Below, one piece after another: positions 1 to 9,715 of a stretch of 64,000 bases of DNA. This DNA is from Flavobacteriales bacterium (GTDB lineage Bacteria > Bacteroidota > Bacteroidia > UBA10329), in NCBI GenBank assembly GCA_020635495.1, contig JACJZQ010000003.1:186001-250000 (forward strand), read 5' to 3'. The notes below the pieces were generated by a model. The model saw nothing but the letters and a program-made list of their open reading frames with translations. It ran no database searches and was not told the origin of the DNA. The position numbers were made by a program, and so were the translations under genes. Positions within the stretch are counted from its first letter, which is position 1, and each line of letters begins with the position of its first letter.

Positions 1-3000
1 GGTTACGTTGATCCATAGTCTTCTAGAATCTGATTGACGGAATAGCATGGCCGAGTTTCCAGTTGTTCTCATTGCATTGGTAAACTGAACATTACCATCT
101 GCCGCAACTTTTACCTTGAATCCTTGAGCCGTTCCTATATTAGGACCTGGAACGTTTCCGCCACCGCCAGCTGTACCTCCAGCAGCGTTTCTAACTGCGT
201 AATCTCCTATTCCATATGGTTGCGTTCCTGGATCATCCCACAGATACACCGCTGGGATATCAAGTATACCACTGTTTGTAGACAAGAACGAAGCTACGCT
301 TATTCCACTTGGATAAGGGTTACCAATAAGATTCCAAGACACATTTGGTAATGGGTTTTGGTCAACAGCAATTGACACCGTTCCATTATTAGCAGTTCCG
401 TGGAAAGTTTGCAACCATCCATTCTGTCGCGCGTAACCCTTGCCTGGTATCATTGAACCACTAGCAGCAATCCATCCTGGATCGTATTCATCATCACTTG
501 GATCATCTGTTCCCAATGCTGGATTGTAGATGTATGACCCCGCTACCAAACCTCCACTATAGCTGGTTATAGGAGAACTCCAGTAGTCGTAATCACCACT
601 TCCAACCTTTCTTACATGGAACGTTCCTGTTCCAGATAGAACGCTACCTGTCGGCTGAACGAAGCTTCCGTTGTTAGCAACACTCAAGTCTCCGTTGATA
701 TCAGCGAAGAATGATACTGTTATTGCACCACCGTCTTCGACTGACATCTCACTACCCGCTGCTGTTCTTAATAATCCAACACTGTAGACTCCAAACACTT
801 CTGGATAATTATTACCGGAAGGGTTAGATGGAATAAGGGCGTTGTCAGTTGCACCCGGTACTGCGCCAGTTGACCAGTTACCTGCAATAGACCAGTCTGT
901 GTTGACCGTCCCCGTCCAAACATCTACATCACAATCCAGGCTGATGTCAAATGTTCCTTCTGCTCCACCGAATCCTGTTACCAAGACATAATAGGTCTGT
1001 CCGTCTACGGTTGGCGAAATTGTTACAGAAGAACGAGCACCACACCCGTCATCATTTCCACCCTGACAGCTGAACGAACCACACGAGCCAGTGTATACAT
1101 TCAGTTTGGTGTCTAATAATGTTCCGTTAGACCCACAAGTAGAAACCGTAGCATTAAATCCATTACCAACAAAAGAGTACCATACGCCTGGACCTCCTGG
1201 AGTTGTTCCGCAGAAACCAGTTGGCTGTCCCACCGTGGTGGCATCAACATTGGTTCCGATCAACGCATCTCCACACTCAAGAGTTATTGCATTGGCACAT
1301 TCGTTATTAACTGGTGGAGGCGGAGGTGTTACACATGAAACTGTTAGGTCGAATGTACCTGTACCAGAACCAAAACCTGTAACCAGAATCCAATACTGAG
1401 TGCCATTGATTGTTGGCACAGTAACACTTGAAAGGAAACCACAGTCATCATCATTACCAGCCTCACAAGAAAGTGAACCACACGCACCAGTATAGACCAG
1501 AACCTTAGAGTCGCTCATACTTCCTGATGAACCGCACGTTTCAAACGTAACTACGTCTCCGTTGCCCATGAAGGTATACCAAACTCCATACGACCCTGGA
1601 GTGGTGCTACAGAAAGATTGACCATTTCCCGTTGCTCCAACATTAGTACCGCTTACGGTCTGTCCACACGTAACTACTTCTGCATTGATGCATTCATCAT
1701 TTGGCAATGGCACCGTATATGTGGTAGCTCCCCAATCTCCGTAAACGCTACCTCCACAATCTGATCTTACCCAGATATAATAAGTATCACCGACAGTTAG
1801 ACCTGAAAGATCAAAATCCGTATCGCCAAACGCAGTGGTTCCCGTAGGTGTTGAAGTAGGTCCTGGAACCGGAGTTGCAGTGCTCTGTACAATGTACTGA
1901 TAACCGTTTGCAGCTGCTGGCACCGGTTCAGTCCAAGAAACCGTAGGATCTGTGGTAACACCGGAGAACGCAAAATCATAAGGAACGCCACAGTTTGGTG
2001 ATTCTGTTACACTGAAGTCATCAAACCCGAGATACCAAGGATTACTACTGGCAGTGTGTCTCACCGCAAAATAGTATGTGCCAGTTGAGGCAGGTGTGAA
2101 AGAGCGGGTTACTTCTTGATAGGAAGTTGAGGACGTTGTTCCAGAACTTATGAATGCAGCACCTAATTGAGTGGCACCAGAACCACCTGTGCTCAACTGT
2201 GCATCGTTCACAAATACGGTTCCGGTCCATCCAGAGAACCCATCACCAACAAACCAGAATTTGAAATCATAACTGGTTCCAGCAGTAAGGGCAACACCTG
2301 GGGTCCACATATATTCGCTGGTGGCCGTCCAATTGTTTATCAGGTATCTGTTTCCGCTACGAGGATCGTGGTAGGTATTGTCGGCCGCATCAGCAGACTC
2401 CCATCCACCGTTCTGCTTGTACCAGCAATTTGGAAAACTGGTTGTACCTACTGTAACAACACTCTCAATGTCATCAGTCCATGGAACCGAGTATGCCAAA
2501 CACTGGGTGGTGAAACTTACAGGACCAACCCAATCAGAAAGATCGCCACCGCAGTTTGACCTAACCCAGAAATAGTATGTTGTAGCTGCACTAAGGGAGC
2601 TCAGGTTGGCCGATGTTCCACTAGGAACATTAGTGACAGAGGGGCTACCTGGAAGCGTATTACTGGTACTCACGTAGTAATCGTATCCACCGGAAGGTGC
2701 AGGAATGGCTGCAGACCAACCTATTGTTGCTGTTGTGGTTGTCACTGAACTTGGTACCAACGCGCTTGGTTGTGCACCACAGGCAACCAACTCCCATTCC
2801 AAAGTGAACGTTCCATTTAAACTGGACCAACCATCTTGTACAAAGTACACCGTTTGTGTTGAACCAGTAGTATTGGTCCATGTGTTTTCAACAAGATCCG
2901 AATCGTAACAATCTATTTCTGTTGTACCAGGACAACTGCCCCCATAGAACAGATAGTTGTAAGAATCATAACTGTTCGAGGTCTGACCGATGGTGAGGGT

Positions 3001-6000
3001 CTCGCCATTGGCAACATCAATACTGAACACCAATTCAGGTGCTGAGTTGGTGTAACAACCAGTTCCTACCGTAGCAATATTGTTAGCGGCTCCAGTTGTT
3101 GTAGACGTGTATGGACTTGTCAAACTTGCAAGATCTATAGCGTTGGCACATGCATCGCCCGGAAGGAAATTGACCGGACCTGTATTGGGACTGTATTGAG
3201 GCCCCGCACATACCTGTCTCACATAAACATCATACTCAATAGTTGCAGATGGGAATGTAATGCTGTATGGCGTTGTAGCAGTACTTGATGCTATTGTACC
3301 ACCTGTTCCAGCCGTAGCTCCAGTACCTGGAGTAAAACCGGCCGCGCCATACTCAACGATGTAATTACCCGCTCCGGTCCAACTGATGTCTGCAGTTGTC
3401 GAACCTGTTATCGTCAAAGCCAATGCCGTTGGAGATGTACAGGCAGGTGTCTCCGTAATGGAGAAATCATCAAACCCGAGATACCAAGGATTACTACTGG
3501 CAGTGTGTCTCACCGCAAAATAGTATGTGCCAGTTGAGGCAGGTGTGAAAGAGCGGGTTACTTCTTGATAGGAAGTTGAGGACGTTGTTCCGGAACTTAT
3601 GAATTCAGCACCTAATTGAGTGGCACCAGAACCACCTGTGCTCAACTGTGCATCGTTCACAAATACGGTTCCGGTCCATCCAGATAACCCATCACCAACA
3701 AACCAGAATTTGAAATCATAACTGGTTCCAGCAGTAAGGGCAACACCTGGGGTCCACATATATTCGCTGGTGGCCGTCCAATTGTTTATCAGGTATCTGT
3801 TTCCGCTACGAGGATCGTGGTAGGTATTGTCGGCCGCATCGGCAGACTCCCATCCACCGTTCTGCTTGTACCAGCAGACCGGAAAGCTTGTTGTACCTAC
3901 TGTAACAACACTCTCAATGTCATCAGTCCATGGAACCGAGTAAGAAGTACATTCTGTTGTAAAACTTACAGGACCTACCCAATCAGAAAGATCGCCACCG
4001 CAGTTTGACCTAACCCAGAAATAGTATGTTGTAGCTGCACTAAGGGAGCTCAGGTTGGCCGATGTTCCACTAGGAACATTAGTGACAGAGGGGCTACCTG
4101 GAAGCGTATTACTGGTACTCACGTAGTAATCGTATCCACCGGAAGGTGCAGGAATGGCTGCAGACCAACCTATTGTTGCTGTTGTGGTTGTCACTGAACT
4201 TGGTACCAACGCGCTTGGTTGTGCACCACAGGCAACCAACTCCCATTCCAAAGTGAACGTTCCATTTAAACTGGACCAACCATCTTGTACAAAGTACACC
4301 GTTTGTGTTGAACCAGTAGTATTGGTCCATGTGTTTTCAACAAGATCCGAATCGTAACAATCTATTTCTGTTGTACCAGGACAACTGCCCCCATAGAACA
4401 GATAGTTGTAAGAATCATAACTGTTCGAGGTCTGACCGATGGTGAGGGTCTCGCCATTGGCAACATCAATACTGAACACCAATTCAGGTGCTGAGTTGGT
4501 GTAACAACCAGTTCCTACCGTAGCAATATTGTTAGCGGCTCCAGTTGTTGTAGACGTGTATGGACTTGTCAAACTTGCAAGATCTATAGCGTTGGCACAT
4601 GCATCGCCCGGAAGGAAATTCATAGCCCCGCTGTTTGCGCTGTAGTCAGGAACTATACAATCTTCTCTCACGTAAACGTCATACTCAGTTGTAGACGATG
4701 GGAACGTAATGGAGTAAGGACTAGTGGCTGCTGCAGATGCTACAGTACCTCCTGTTCCCGCAGCGGCTCCAGTACCAGGAGTATATCCCGCTGGACCATA
4801 CTCAACCAAGTAAGTACCCGAACCACCCCAAGTAATGTCGGCCGTATTAGATCCGGTAACTGTAAGAGAAGCTGAAGGTGCTGTACATGGAGGCGCTTCT
4901 GTTACACTGAAGTCATCAAAACCAAGATACCAAGGACCGCTACTGGCAGTATGTCTAACAGCAAAGTAATACGTACCAGTGGAAGACGGAGTGAAATTGC
5001 GAGTTACTTCCTGATAAGACGTTATAGAACTCGTTCCTGAACTTATGAACTCAGTGCCTAATTGAGTGGCACCAGAACCACCTGTGCTCAACTGTGCATC
5101 GTTCACAAATACGGTTCCGGTCCATCCAGATAACCCATCACCAACAAACCAGAATTTGAATTGATATGTGGTACCAGCCGTAAGACTCATTCCTGGTGTC
5201 CACATATACTCACTGGTGGCCGTCCAATTGTTTATCAGGTATCTGTTTCCGCTACGAGGATCGTGGTAGGTATTGTCGGCCGCATCGGCAGACTCCCATC
5301 CACCGTTCTGCTTGTACCAGCAATCTGGAAAACTTGTACTTCCAACAGTAACAACGCTTTCAATATCATCAGTCCAAGGAATACTGAACGGTGCACACAG
5401 GGTGGTGAAACTTACAGGACCAACCCAATCAGAAACATCACCACCACAATTTGACCTAACCCAATAGTAGTAAGTGGTGTTAGAGGTCAATGAAGTCAGG
5501 TTGGCCGATGTTCCACTAGGAACATTAGTGACAGATGGGCTACCTGGAAGCGTACTACTGGTACCCACGTAGTAATCGTATCCACCGGAAGGTGCAAGAA
5601 TGGCTGCAGACCAACCTATTGTTGCTGTTGTGGTTGTCACTGAACTTGGTACCAACGCGCTTGGTTGTGCACCACAGGCAACCAACTCCCATTCCAAAGT
5701 GAACGTTCCATTTAAACTGGACCAACCATCTTGTACAAAGTACACCGTTTGTGTTGAACCAGTAGTATTGGTCCATGTGTTTTCATCAAGATCCGAATCG
5801 TAACAATCTATTTCTGTTGTACCAGGACAACTGCCCCCATAGAACAGATAGTTGTAAGAATCATAACCGTTCGAGGTCTGACCGATGGTGAGGGTCTCGC
5901 CATTGGCAACATCAATACTGAACACCAATTCAGGTGCTGAGTTGGTGTAACAACCAGTTCCTACCGTAGCAATATTGTTAGCGGCTCCAGTTGTTGTAGA

Positions 6001-7842
6001 CGTGTATGGACTTGTCAAACTTGCAAGATCTATAGCGTTGGCACATGCATCGCCCGGAAGGAAATTGACTGGGCCTGCATTCGGACTGTAAGCCGTTGGA
6101 CTGGTACAGGCCTGTCTCACATAAACGTCATATTCCGTAGTTGCAGACGGGAATGTGATACTGTATGGGGATGTACCTGTGCTTGTAGCAACCGTACCAC
6201 CTGTTCCAGCCGTAGCTCCAGTACCTGGAGTAAAACCGGCCGCACCATACTCAACGATGTAATTACCCGCTCCGGTCCAACTGATGTCTGCAGTTGTCGA
6301 ACCTGTTATCGTCAAAGCCAATGCCGTTGGAGATGTACAGGCAGGTGTCTCCGTAATGGAGAAATCATCAAACCCGAGATACCAAGGATTACTACTGGCA
6401 GTGTGTCTCACCGCAAAATAGTATGTGCCAGTTGAGGCAGGTGTGAAAGAGCGGGTTACTTCTTGATAGGAAGTTGAGGACGTTGTTCCGGAACTTATGA
6501 ATTCAGCACCTAATTGAGTGGCACCAGAACCACCTGTGCTCAACTGTGCATCGTTCACAAATACGGTTCCGGTCCATCCAGATAACCCATCACCAACAAA
6601 CCAGAATTTGAAATCATAACTGGTTCCAGCAGTAAGGGCAACACCTGGGGTCCACATATATTCGCTGGTGGCCGTCCAATTGTTTATCAGGTATCTGTTT
6701 CCGCTACGAGGATCGTGGTAGGTATTGTCGGCCGCATCGGCAGACTCCCATCCACCGTTCTGCTTGTACCAGCAATTTGGAAAACTGGTTGTACCTACTG
6801 TAACAACACTCTCAATGTCATCAGTCCATGGAACCGAGTATGCATTACAATCTGTTGTAAAGTTTACTGGACCGACCCAATTGGTGACATCGCCAAGCCC
6901 GCAATCACTTCTCACCCAAATTTCATAGTTAGTTGCAGCAAGCAAACCAGAGACACTTCCTGTCAATCCTGCGGTCGATCCGGTAGGAGAACTTCCTGAA
7001 GTTGGATCTGGAGCTAAAGGAGACTGAACAATGTAATCATAGCCAACTCCCGGAGCAGGCGAAGCAGCCGTCCACGAGAAAGAGACGGTGGTAGACGTAG
7101 TTGCTGTAACGTTTGCCGCGCCAGGAGCAAAACAACTTGGCGCAGTCCATCTATAAACCTGACCCGTGGCCGGTTTTGCGTTGATATTGGTTGTAAAAGT
7201 GGATGATGATGCCGTTGGAGAAGCACCAGAATTGTTCAATGTAAGGTATGTACTTCCTGCATCGTAAATTCCGATAGTTGCTGATGCGGAATTCACGGCA
7301 TCTGCTTCTTGCTGATAAATGAAATCGATCTGATTGCTTGTTTCATACAGCCATACTTGATATGACATTACCGCAGCACCTGAACCATAATTCCACTCGG
7401 ACTGCCACTCCACCTTGAATATCCTGTTAGGTGCAGTACCGTCTGTACGATACCTTGGTGCAAACCCGATGTTCTGATTATCGTCCCATAGTGGAGCTAG
7501 AACAGGTTTGGCATTATTCGCATTGGCGGAAGAGTTGGAATTATAGTTCGAGGTGGTGCTTCCGAACGTCATCCAGCCATTGGAACTAACCTTGCAGGAA
7601 GTGTAGTTGGTACCTGCAAATGTGAATGTGAACGGCAACGTGACCGCAGCTGAAATGGCATCGTCATCCGTGGCACTCAAGGAAGTGCTTGTGGCTCCCG
7701 AGCTCAGATAGGCATATGTTCCAGTGGTGGCCGTAAAGCCATAACCACTAGCTTGCCCCAAAGCCGTGTTATTGAAAAAACCGATGCCTAGCAAAATGAT
7801 GGCAATGGTCTTTGTAAGGTAATTGGGTAGAATCGTTTTCAT
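1..7842 (-). CDS. Giant secreted multidomain repeat protein, C-terminus off-window
   Basis: The frame stays open from the ATG at 7842 down to base 1, giving 2614 residues without a stop in the stretches I translated. The N-terminus is a signal peptide (MKTILPNYLTKTIAIILLG, cut near ALGQ). A beta-rich opening domain follows (residues ~30-230), then a fibronectin III-like domain (~235-325). Next come tandem blocks, each with a MAM/jelly-roll-like domain (motif WYLGFDDF), an FN3-like domain, a Ca-binding or PPC-like beta domain and a second FN3-like domain. Near 1707-940 lie two eight-cysteine PPC-like domains. From ~935 to base 1 is the kind of region that precedes a T9SS sorting domain (TDWSIAGNWSTG). 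The likely role is a surface adhesin or carbohydrate-binding protein exported by T9SS; that is inference, since the sorting domain itself is not visible. The antisense open frames across this gene are shadows. Confidence 0.85.
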   Translation of the reverse strand, partial: MKTILPNYLTKTIAIILLGIGFFNNTALGQASGYGFTATTGTYAYLSSGATSTSLSATDDDAISAAVTLPFTFTFAGTNYTSCKVSSNGWMTFGSTTSNYNSNSSANANNAKPVLAPLWDDNQNIGFAPRYRTDGTAPNRIFKVEWQSEWNYGSGAAVMSYQVWLYETSNQIDFIYQQEADAVNSASATIGIYDAGSTYLTLNNSGASPTASSSTFTTNINAKPATGQVYRWTAPSCFAPGAANVTATTSTTVSFSWTAASPAPGVGYDYIVQSPLAPDPTSGSSPTGSTAGLTGSVSGLLAATNYEIWVRSDCGLGDVTNWVGPVNFTTDCNAYSVPWTDDIESVVTVGTTSFPNCWYKQNGGWESADAADNTYHDPRSGNRYLINNWTATSEYMWTPGVALTAGTSYDFKFWFVGDGLSGWTGTVFVNDAQLSTGGSGATQLGAEFISSGTTSSTSYQEVTRSFTPASTGTYYFAVRHTASSNPWYLGFDDFSITETPACTSPTALALTITGSTTADISWTGAGNYIVEYGAAGFTPGTGATAGTGGTVATSTGTSPYSITFPSATTEYDVYVRQACTSPTAYSPNAGPVNFLPGDACANAIDLASLTSPYTSTTTGAANNIATVGTGCYTNSAPELVFSIDVANGETLTIGQTSNGYDSYNYLFYGGSCPGTTEIDCYDSDLDENTWTNTTGSTQTVYFVQDGWSSLNGTFTLEWELVACGAQPSALVPSSVTTTTATIGWSAAILAPSGGYDYYVGTSSTLPGSPSVTNVPSGTSANLTSLTSNTTYYYWVRSNCGGDVSDWVGPVSFTTLCAPFSIPWTDDIESVVTVGSTSFPDCWYKQNGGWESADAADNTYHDPRSGNRYLINNWTATSEYMWTPGMSLTAGTTYQFKFWFVGDGLSGWTGTVFVNDAQLSTGGSGATQLGTEFISSGTSSITSYQEVTRNFTPSSTGTYYFAVRHTASSGPWYLGFDDFSVTEAPPCTAPSASLTVTGSNTADITWGGSGTYLVEYGPAGYTPGTGAAAGTGGTVASAAATSPYSITFPSSTTEYDVYVREDCIVPDYSANSGAMNFLPGDACANAIDLASLTSPYTSTTTGAANNIATVGTGCYTNSAPELVFSIDVANGETLTIGQTSNSYDSYNYLFYGGSCPGTTEIDCYDSDLVENTWTNTTGSTQTVYFVQDGWSSLNGTFTLEWELVACGAQPSALVPSSVTTTTATIGWSAAIPAPSGGYDYYVSTSNTLPGSPSVTNVPSGTSANLSSLSAATTYYFWVRSNCGGDLSDWVGPVSFTTECTSYSVPWTDDIESVVTVGTTSFPVCWYKQNGGWESADAADNTYHDPRSGNRYLINNWTATSEYMWTPGVALTAGTSYDFKFWFVGDGLSGWTGTVFVNDAQLSTGGSGATQLGAEFISSGTTSSTSYQEVTRSFTPASTGTYYFAVRHTASSNPWYLGFDDFSITETPACTSPTALALTITGSTTADISWTGAGNYIVEYGAAGFTPGTGATAGTGGTIASSTATTPYSITFPSATIEYDVYVRQVCAGPQYSPNTGPVNFLPGDACANAIDLASLTSPYTSTTTGAANNIATVGTGCYTNSAPELVFSIDVANGETLTIGQTSNSYDSYNYLFYGGSCPGTTEIDCYDSDLVENTWTNTTGSTQTVYFVQDGWSSLNGTFTLEWELVACGAQPSALVPSSVTTTTATIGWSAAIPAPSGGYDYYVSTSNTLPGSPSVTNVPSGTSANLSSLSAATTYYFWVRSNCGGDLSDWVGPVSFTTQCLAYSVPWTDDIESVVTVGTTSFPNCWYKQNGGWESADAADNTYHDPRSGNRYLINNWTATSEYMWTPGVALTAGTSYDFKFWFVGDGFSGWTGTVFVNDAQLSTGGSGATQLGAAFISSGTTSSTSYQEVTRSFTPASTGTYYFAVRHTASSNPWYLGFDDFSVTESPNCGVPYDFAFSGVTTDPTVSWTEPVPAAANGYQYIVQSTATPVPGPTSTPTGTTAFGDTDFDLSGLTVGDTYYIWVRSDCGGSVYGDWGATTYTVPLPNDECINAEVVTCGQTVSGTNVGATGNGQSFCSTTPGSYGVWYTFMGNGDVVTFETCGSSGSMSDSKVLVYTGACGSLSCEAGNDDDCGFLSSVTVPTINGTQYWILVTGFGSGTGTFDLTVSCVTPPPPPVNNECANAITLECGDALIGTNVDATTVGQPTGFCGTTPGGPGVWYSFVGNGFNATVSTCGSNGTLLDTKLNVYTGSCGSFSCQGGNDDGCGARSSVTISPTVDGQTYYVLVTGFGGAEGTFDISLDCDVDVWTGTVNTDWSIAGNWSTGAVPGATDNALIPSNPSGNNYPEVFGVYSVGLLRTAAGSEMSVEDGGAITVSFFADINGDLSVANNGSFVQPTGSVLSGTGTFHVRKVGSGDYDYWSSPITSYSGGLVAGSYIYNPALGTDDPSDDEYDPGWIAASGSMIPGKGYARQNGWLQTFHGTANNGTVSIAVDQNPLPNVSWNLIGNPYPSGISVASFLSTNSGILDIPAVYLWDDPGTQPYGIGDYAVRNAAGGTAGGGGNVPGPNIGTAQGFKVKVAADGNVQFTNAMRTTGNSAMLFRQSDSRRLWINVT
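2021..3469 (-). repeat. Long intragenic tandem repeat, unit A (1449 bp)
   Basis: This is one of three consecutive in-frame units (1449, 1446 and 1452 bp) inside the giant gene. The units were phased on the shared string encoding the jelly-roll motif GFDDF. From ~2559 to ~3165 it is essentially identical to unit B. From ~3298 to 3469 it is essentially identical to unit C. Confidence 0.9.
3470..4915 (-). repeat. Long intragenic tandem repeat, unit B (1446 bp)
   Basis: The unit matches unit A almost base for base until ~4620. From there to 4915 it differs at many positions that are mostly synonymous, while the encoded protein stays similar. This patchiness suggests gene conversion between units. 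Confidence 0.9.
4916..6367 (-). repeat. Long intragenic tandem repeat, unit C (1452 bp), with a partial fourth unit to ~6844
   Basis: The first ~130 bp and the ~5340-5510 stretch are diverged from the other units. The segments ~5510-6066 and ~6195-6367 are near-identical to units A/B and A respectively. A partial fourth unit (jelly-roll domain only) continues from 6368 to ~6844 and closely matches the start of unit B. Confidence 0.85.
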
Positions 7843-8089
7843 TCTCCAGGTGTTTAAGTTTTGCTCTAATGTTTTTGTCACTTCCCTGTTGCGGCTACGT
7901 ATTTCACGCAAAAAAGGGAAACGAAGTAACATAAATCTATTGGTAATACAACATACAGATAAAGAAATATTTAAGCCTCAAGCACGGAATTGAATCGACC
8001 AAGACAAAAATTTTCACGTTCAATTGACTGCAAGCTTCCACTGACCTGCCTCACGGGATAGATTAAAGTCCAAATCCTACCTTGGCATC
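7843..8089. other. Divergent intergenic region, 247 bp
   Basis: The region separates the giant minus-strand gene from the plus-strand beta-barrel gene. It is AT-rich. A TACCTTGG box at 8078-8085 is one mismatch from TAnnTTTG and ends 4 bp before the ATG at 8090. I saw no clear promoter for the minus-strand gene and no RNA gene. Confidence 0.4.
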
Positions 8090-8665
8090 ATGAAAATTCG
8101 TCATGTCTACGTATTTCTCGTATTGCACTTACAAATGTTAAGTCTGTGTAAGGCGCAGGTAACATCTGCTATAACGGAAGGCTCATTATTCAATCAAAGG
8201 CAAGACCATCAGTTAGGTGTTGGCTTGGCTATTACCTCCTTCAGCAGCAACTTTACGTATTTCGTTTCTGGATATTATGCCTTTCACTACAAACGGCACT
8301 ACATAGCGGCCGCACCATTCTACGGTAGGCTAGATGCCTTGGCCCAACAACAGGATATTGGTTTAGGCGTCAATTACCGAGTCTATCCATTCAAGAATTT
8401 GAGCAAAGTGCGTTACTACGCACCAATAGGAGCACATTACACTTACACACTTTACAAGCGGGTACGCAAACACGGCATGTTGTACAGTATTGGTGTTGGC
8501 TCTGAGACCGATCTGGGCAAACATTTATTACTTAGCATTGACGCTAACTTTGCAATCGGCCAGACGCTAATGGTCACTGGACCAGTTCAAGAAGCTGCTT
8601 TTGGCAGTGAGAATCAACTCAATTATTACTTTCTTCCGCGAATTCAGTTAAGCTACAGGTTTTGA
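8090..8665 (+). CDS. Small exported beta-barrel-like protein, function unknown
   Basis: The protein has 191 residues. The N-terminus is a signal peptide (residues 1-22, ending LCKAQ). The rest alternates polar and aromatic residues in short strands (YFVSGYYAFHYKRHYIAAAPFY, AHYTYTLYKRV) and ends in RIQLSYRF. A terminal aromatic residue after an amphipathic strand is typical of outer-membrane beta-barrels. The likely location is therefore the outer membrane, by inference. The stop codon overlaps the TTG start of the next gene (TTGA), so the two are probably translated together. I do not recognise a named family. Confidence 0.75.
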   Translation: MKIRHVYVFLVLHLQMLSLCKAQVTSAITEGSLFNQRQDHQLGVGLAITSFSSNFTYFVSGYYAFHYKRHYIAAAPFYGRLDALAQQQDIGLGVNYRVYPFKNLSKVRYYAPIGAHYTYTLYKRVRKHGMLYSIGVGSETDLGKHLLLSIDANFAIGQTLMVTGPVQEAAFGSENQLNYYFLPRIQLSYRF

Positions 8666-9711
8666 GCAACCACATCTCCAAGAAGAAGCATTTCATTCCC
8701 ATTATTCCTTCGTTGAGGAAATACCTCAAGTCGGAAGGACGCGAGATGAAATTCGGACTAGTGTATGATGACCTTCTGGAACATCAGTTAGCAACTCCAT
8801 TGCTCGACAAGAAAGGTCATGACACGCTTTGGGAAACGGTTTTCTACGAACCCGCAAGGACCAAGAAACTCTACCAATCTCTTACCTATATATATGTAAT
8901 GCTGAAAAATGAGGGCGATTTCAGCTCTCAGGAACATTTGGACGTTGAGCGAATCGATTACTGCTCATTCGGGAATTCGAATCCATTCCGCATCCGCATC
9001 ATCAACAAGTTCAACGATAATTACGACTACTTCTACATCAAAACGGCCGATGCATCGCGCGTTTACGGGTTGGAATTGGAACACCTTCTGTCGCCCAACC
9101 GCATCAGCTACTTTGTGGACGACAACACCTTGATAGAGGAACACATTGCGGGCATTCCTGGCGATATGTTCATCAAGAATATGATGGGTAGCAAGCAGAC
9201 CAATAAAGTGCGTTTGGCCAAGGAGTTTGTCAAGTTCAACGAGCGGTGTTTTGTGCGGCTTTTGGGCGATATGCGCAGTTATAATTACGTGCTCGACATC
9301 ACGCCCGATTTCGATGACATGCAGTACCGCATCCGTGCCATTGATTTTGACCAACAGTGTTACGAGGGAAGAAAGAGTCTGTATCTACCACAGTTCTTCA
9401 AAGAGAATTTCCCGTTGGTGGAATTGGGAATGCAGCTGATAAATGAGAAGACGGTGAAGCAGTATCAGGCGGAGGAACGTTCATTGATTGCTCGAAGATT
9501 GATCGCCTCGCGCTACCGCGTGAAAGACCTTATCGATTGCATGGAGGAAGATGATATTTCCACTCCCGAAAAGGTAAAGCAGTTACGCGAAGATCTCGCG
9601 AAGCATCATTCCAACGAAGCTTTCCTTGAGTGCGAGAACATGGGCGAGATTCTGAAACTTCAGCTCAAATCTACACTGGCGAAGCATATCAGGAAGGTGA
9701 GGAATATCTAG
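8662..9711 (+). CDS. Uncharacterised protein with APH/HipA-like kinase motifs
   Basis: The 349-residue frame begins with TTG at 8662, inside the TTGA overlap with the preceding stop. The first in-frame ATG is at 8746 (residue 29), so a shorter start is possible. There is no signal peptide or membrane segment, so the protein should be cytosolic. Visible motifs are YFYIK (123-127), a possible ATP-binding lysine; EEHIAGIPGD (159-168), like the hinge of aminoglycoside phosphotransferases; D203-x4-N208 in LLGDMRSYN, like a catalytic loop; and AIDFDQ (226-231), like the metal-binding DFG-type motif. The order and spacing fit an APH/HipA-type kinase fold. This is my own motif reading and the substrate is unknown. 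It converges with the gene ending at 9716. Confidence 0.7.
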   Translation: MSNHISKKKHFIPIIPSLRKYLKSEGREMKFGLVYDDLLEHQLATPLLDKKGHDTLWETVFYEPARTKKLYQSLTYIYVMLKNEGDFSSQEHLDVERIDYCSFGNSNPFRIRIINKFNDNYDYFYIKTADASRVYGLELEHLLSPNRISYFVDDNTLIEEHIAGIPGDMFIKNMMGSKQTNKVRLAKEFVKFNERCFVRLLGDMRSYNYVLDITPDFDDMQYRIRAIDFDQQCYEGRKSLYLPQFFKENFPLVELGMQLINEKTVKQYQAEERSLIARRLIASRYRVKDLIDCMEEDDISTPEKVKQLREDLAKHHSNEAFLECENMGEILKLQLKSTLAKHIRKVRNI

Positions 9712-9715
9712 AACA

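Noticed and set aside
2167..2559. Plus-strand open frames across 124-6999, several repeated three times with identical sequence.
   Set aside because: They are antisense shadows of the giant minus-strand gene, repeated because the gene itself is repeated; they lack family sequence and start signals.
2021..6844. Possible CRISPR-like or short tandem array.
   Set aside because: The units are ~1.45 kb, in frame and coding, with no short repeats or unique spacers.
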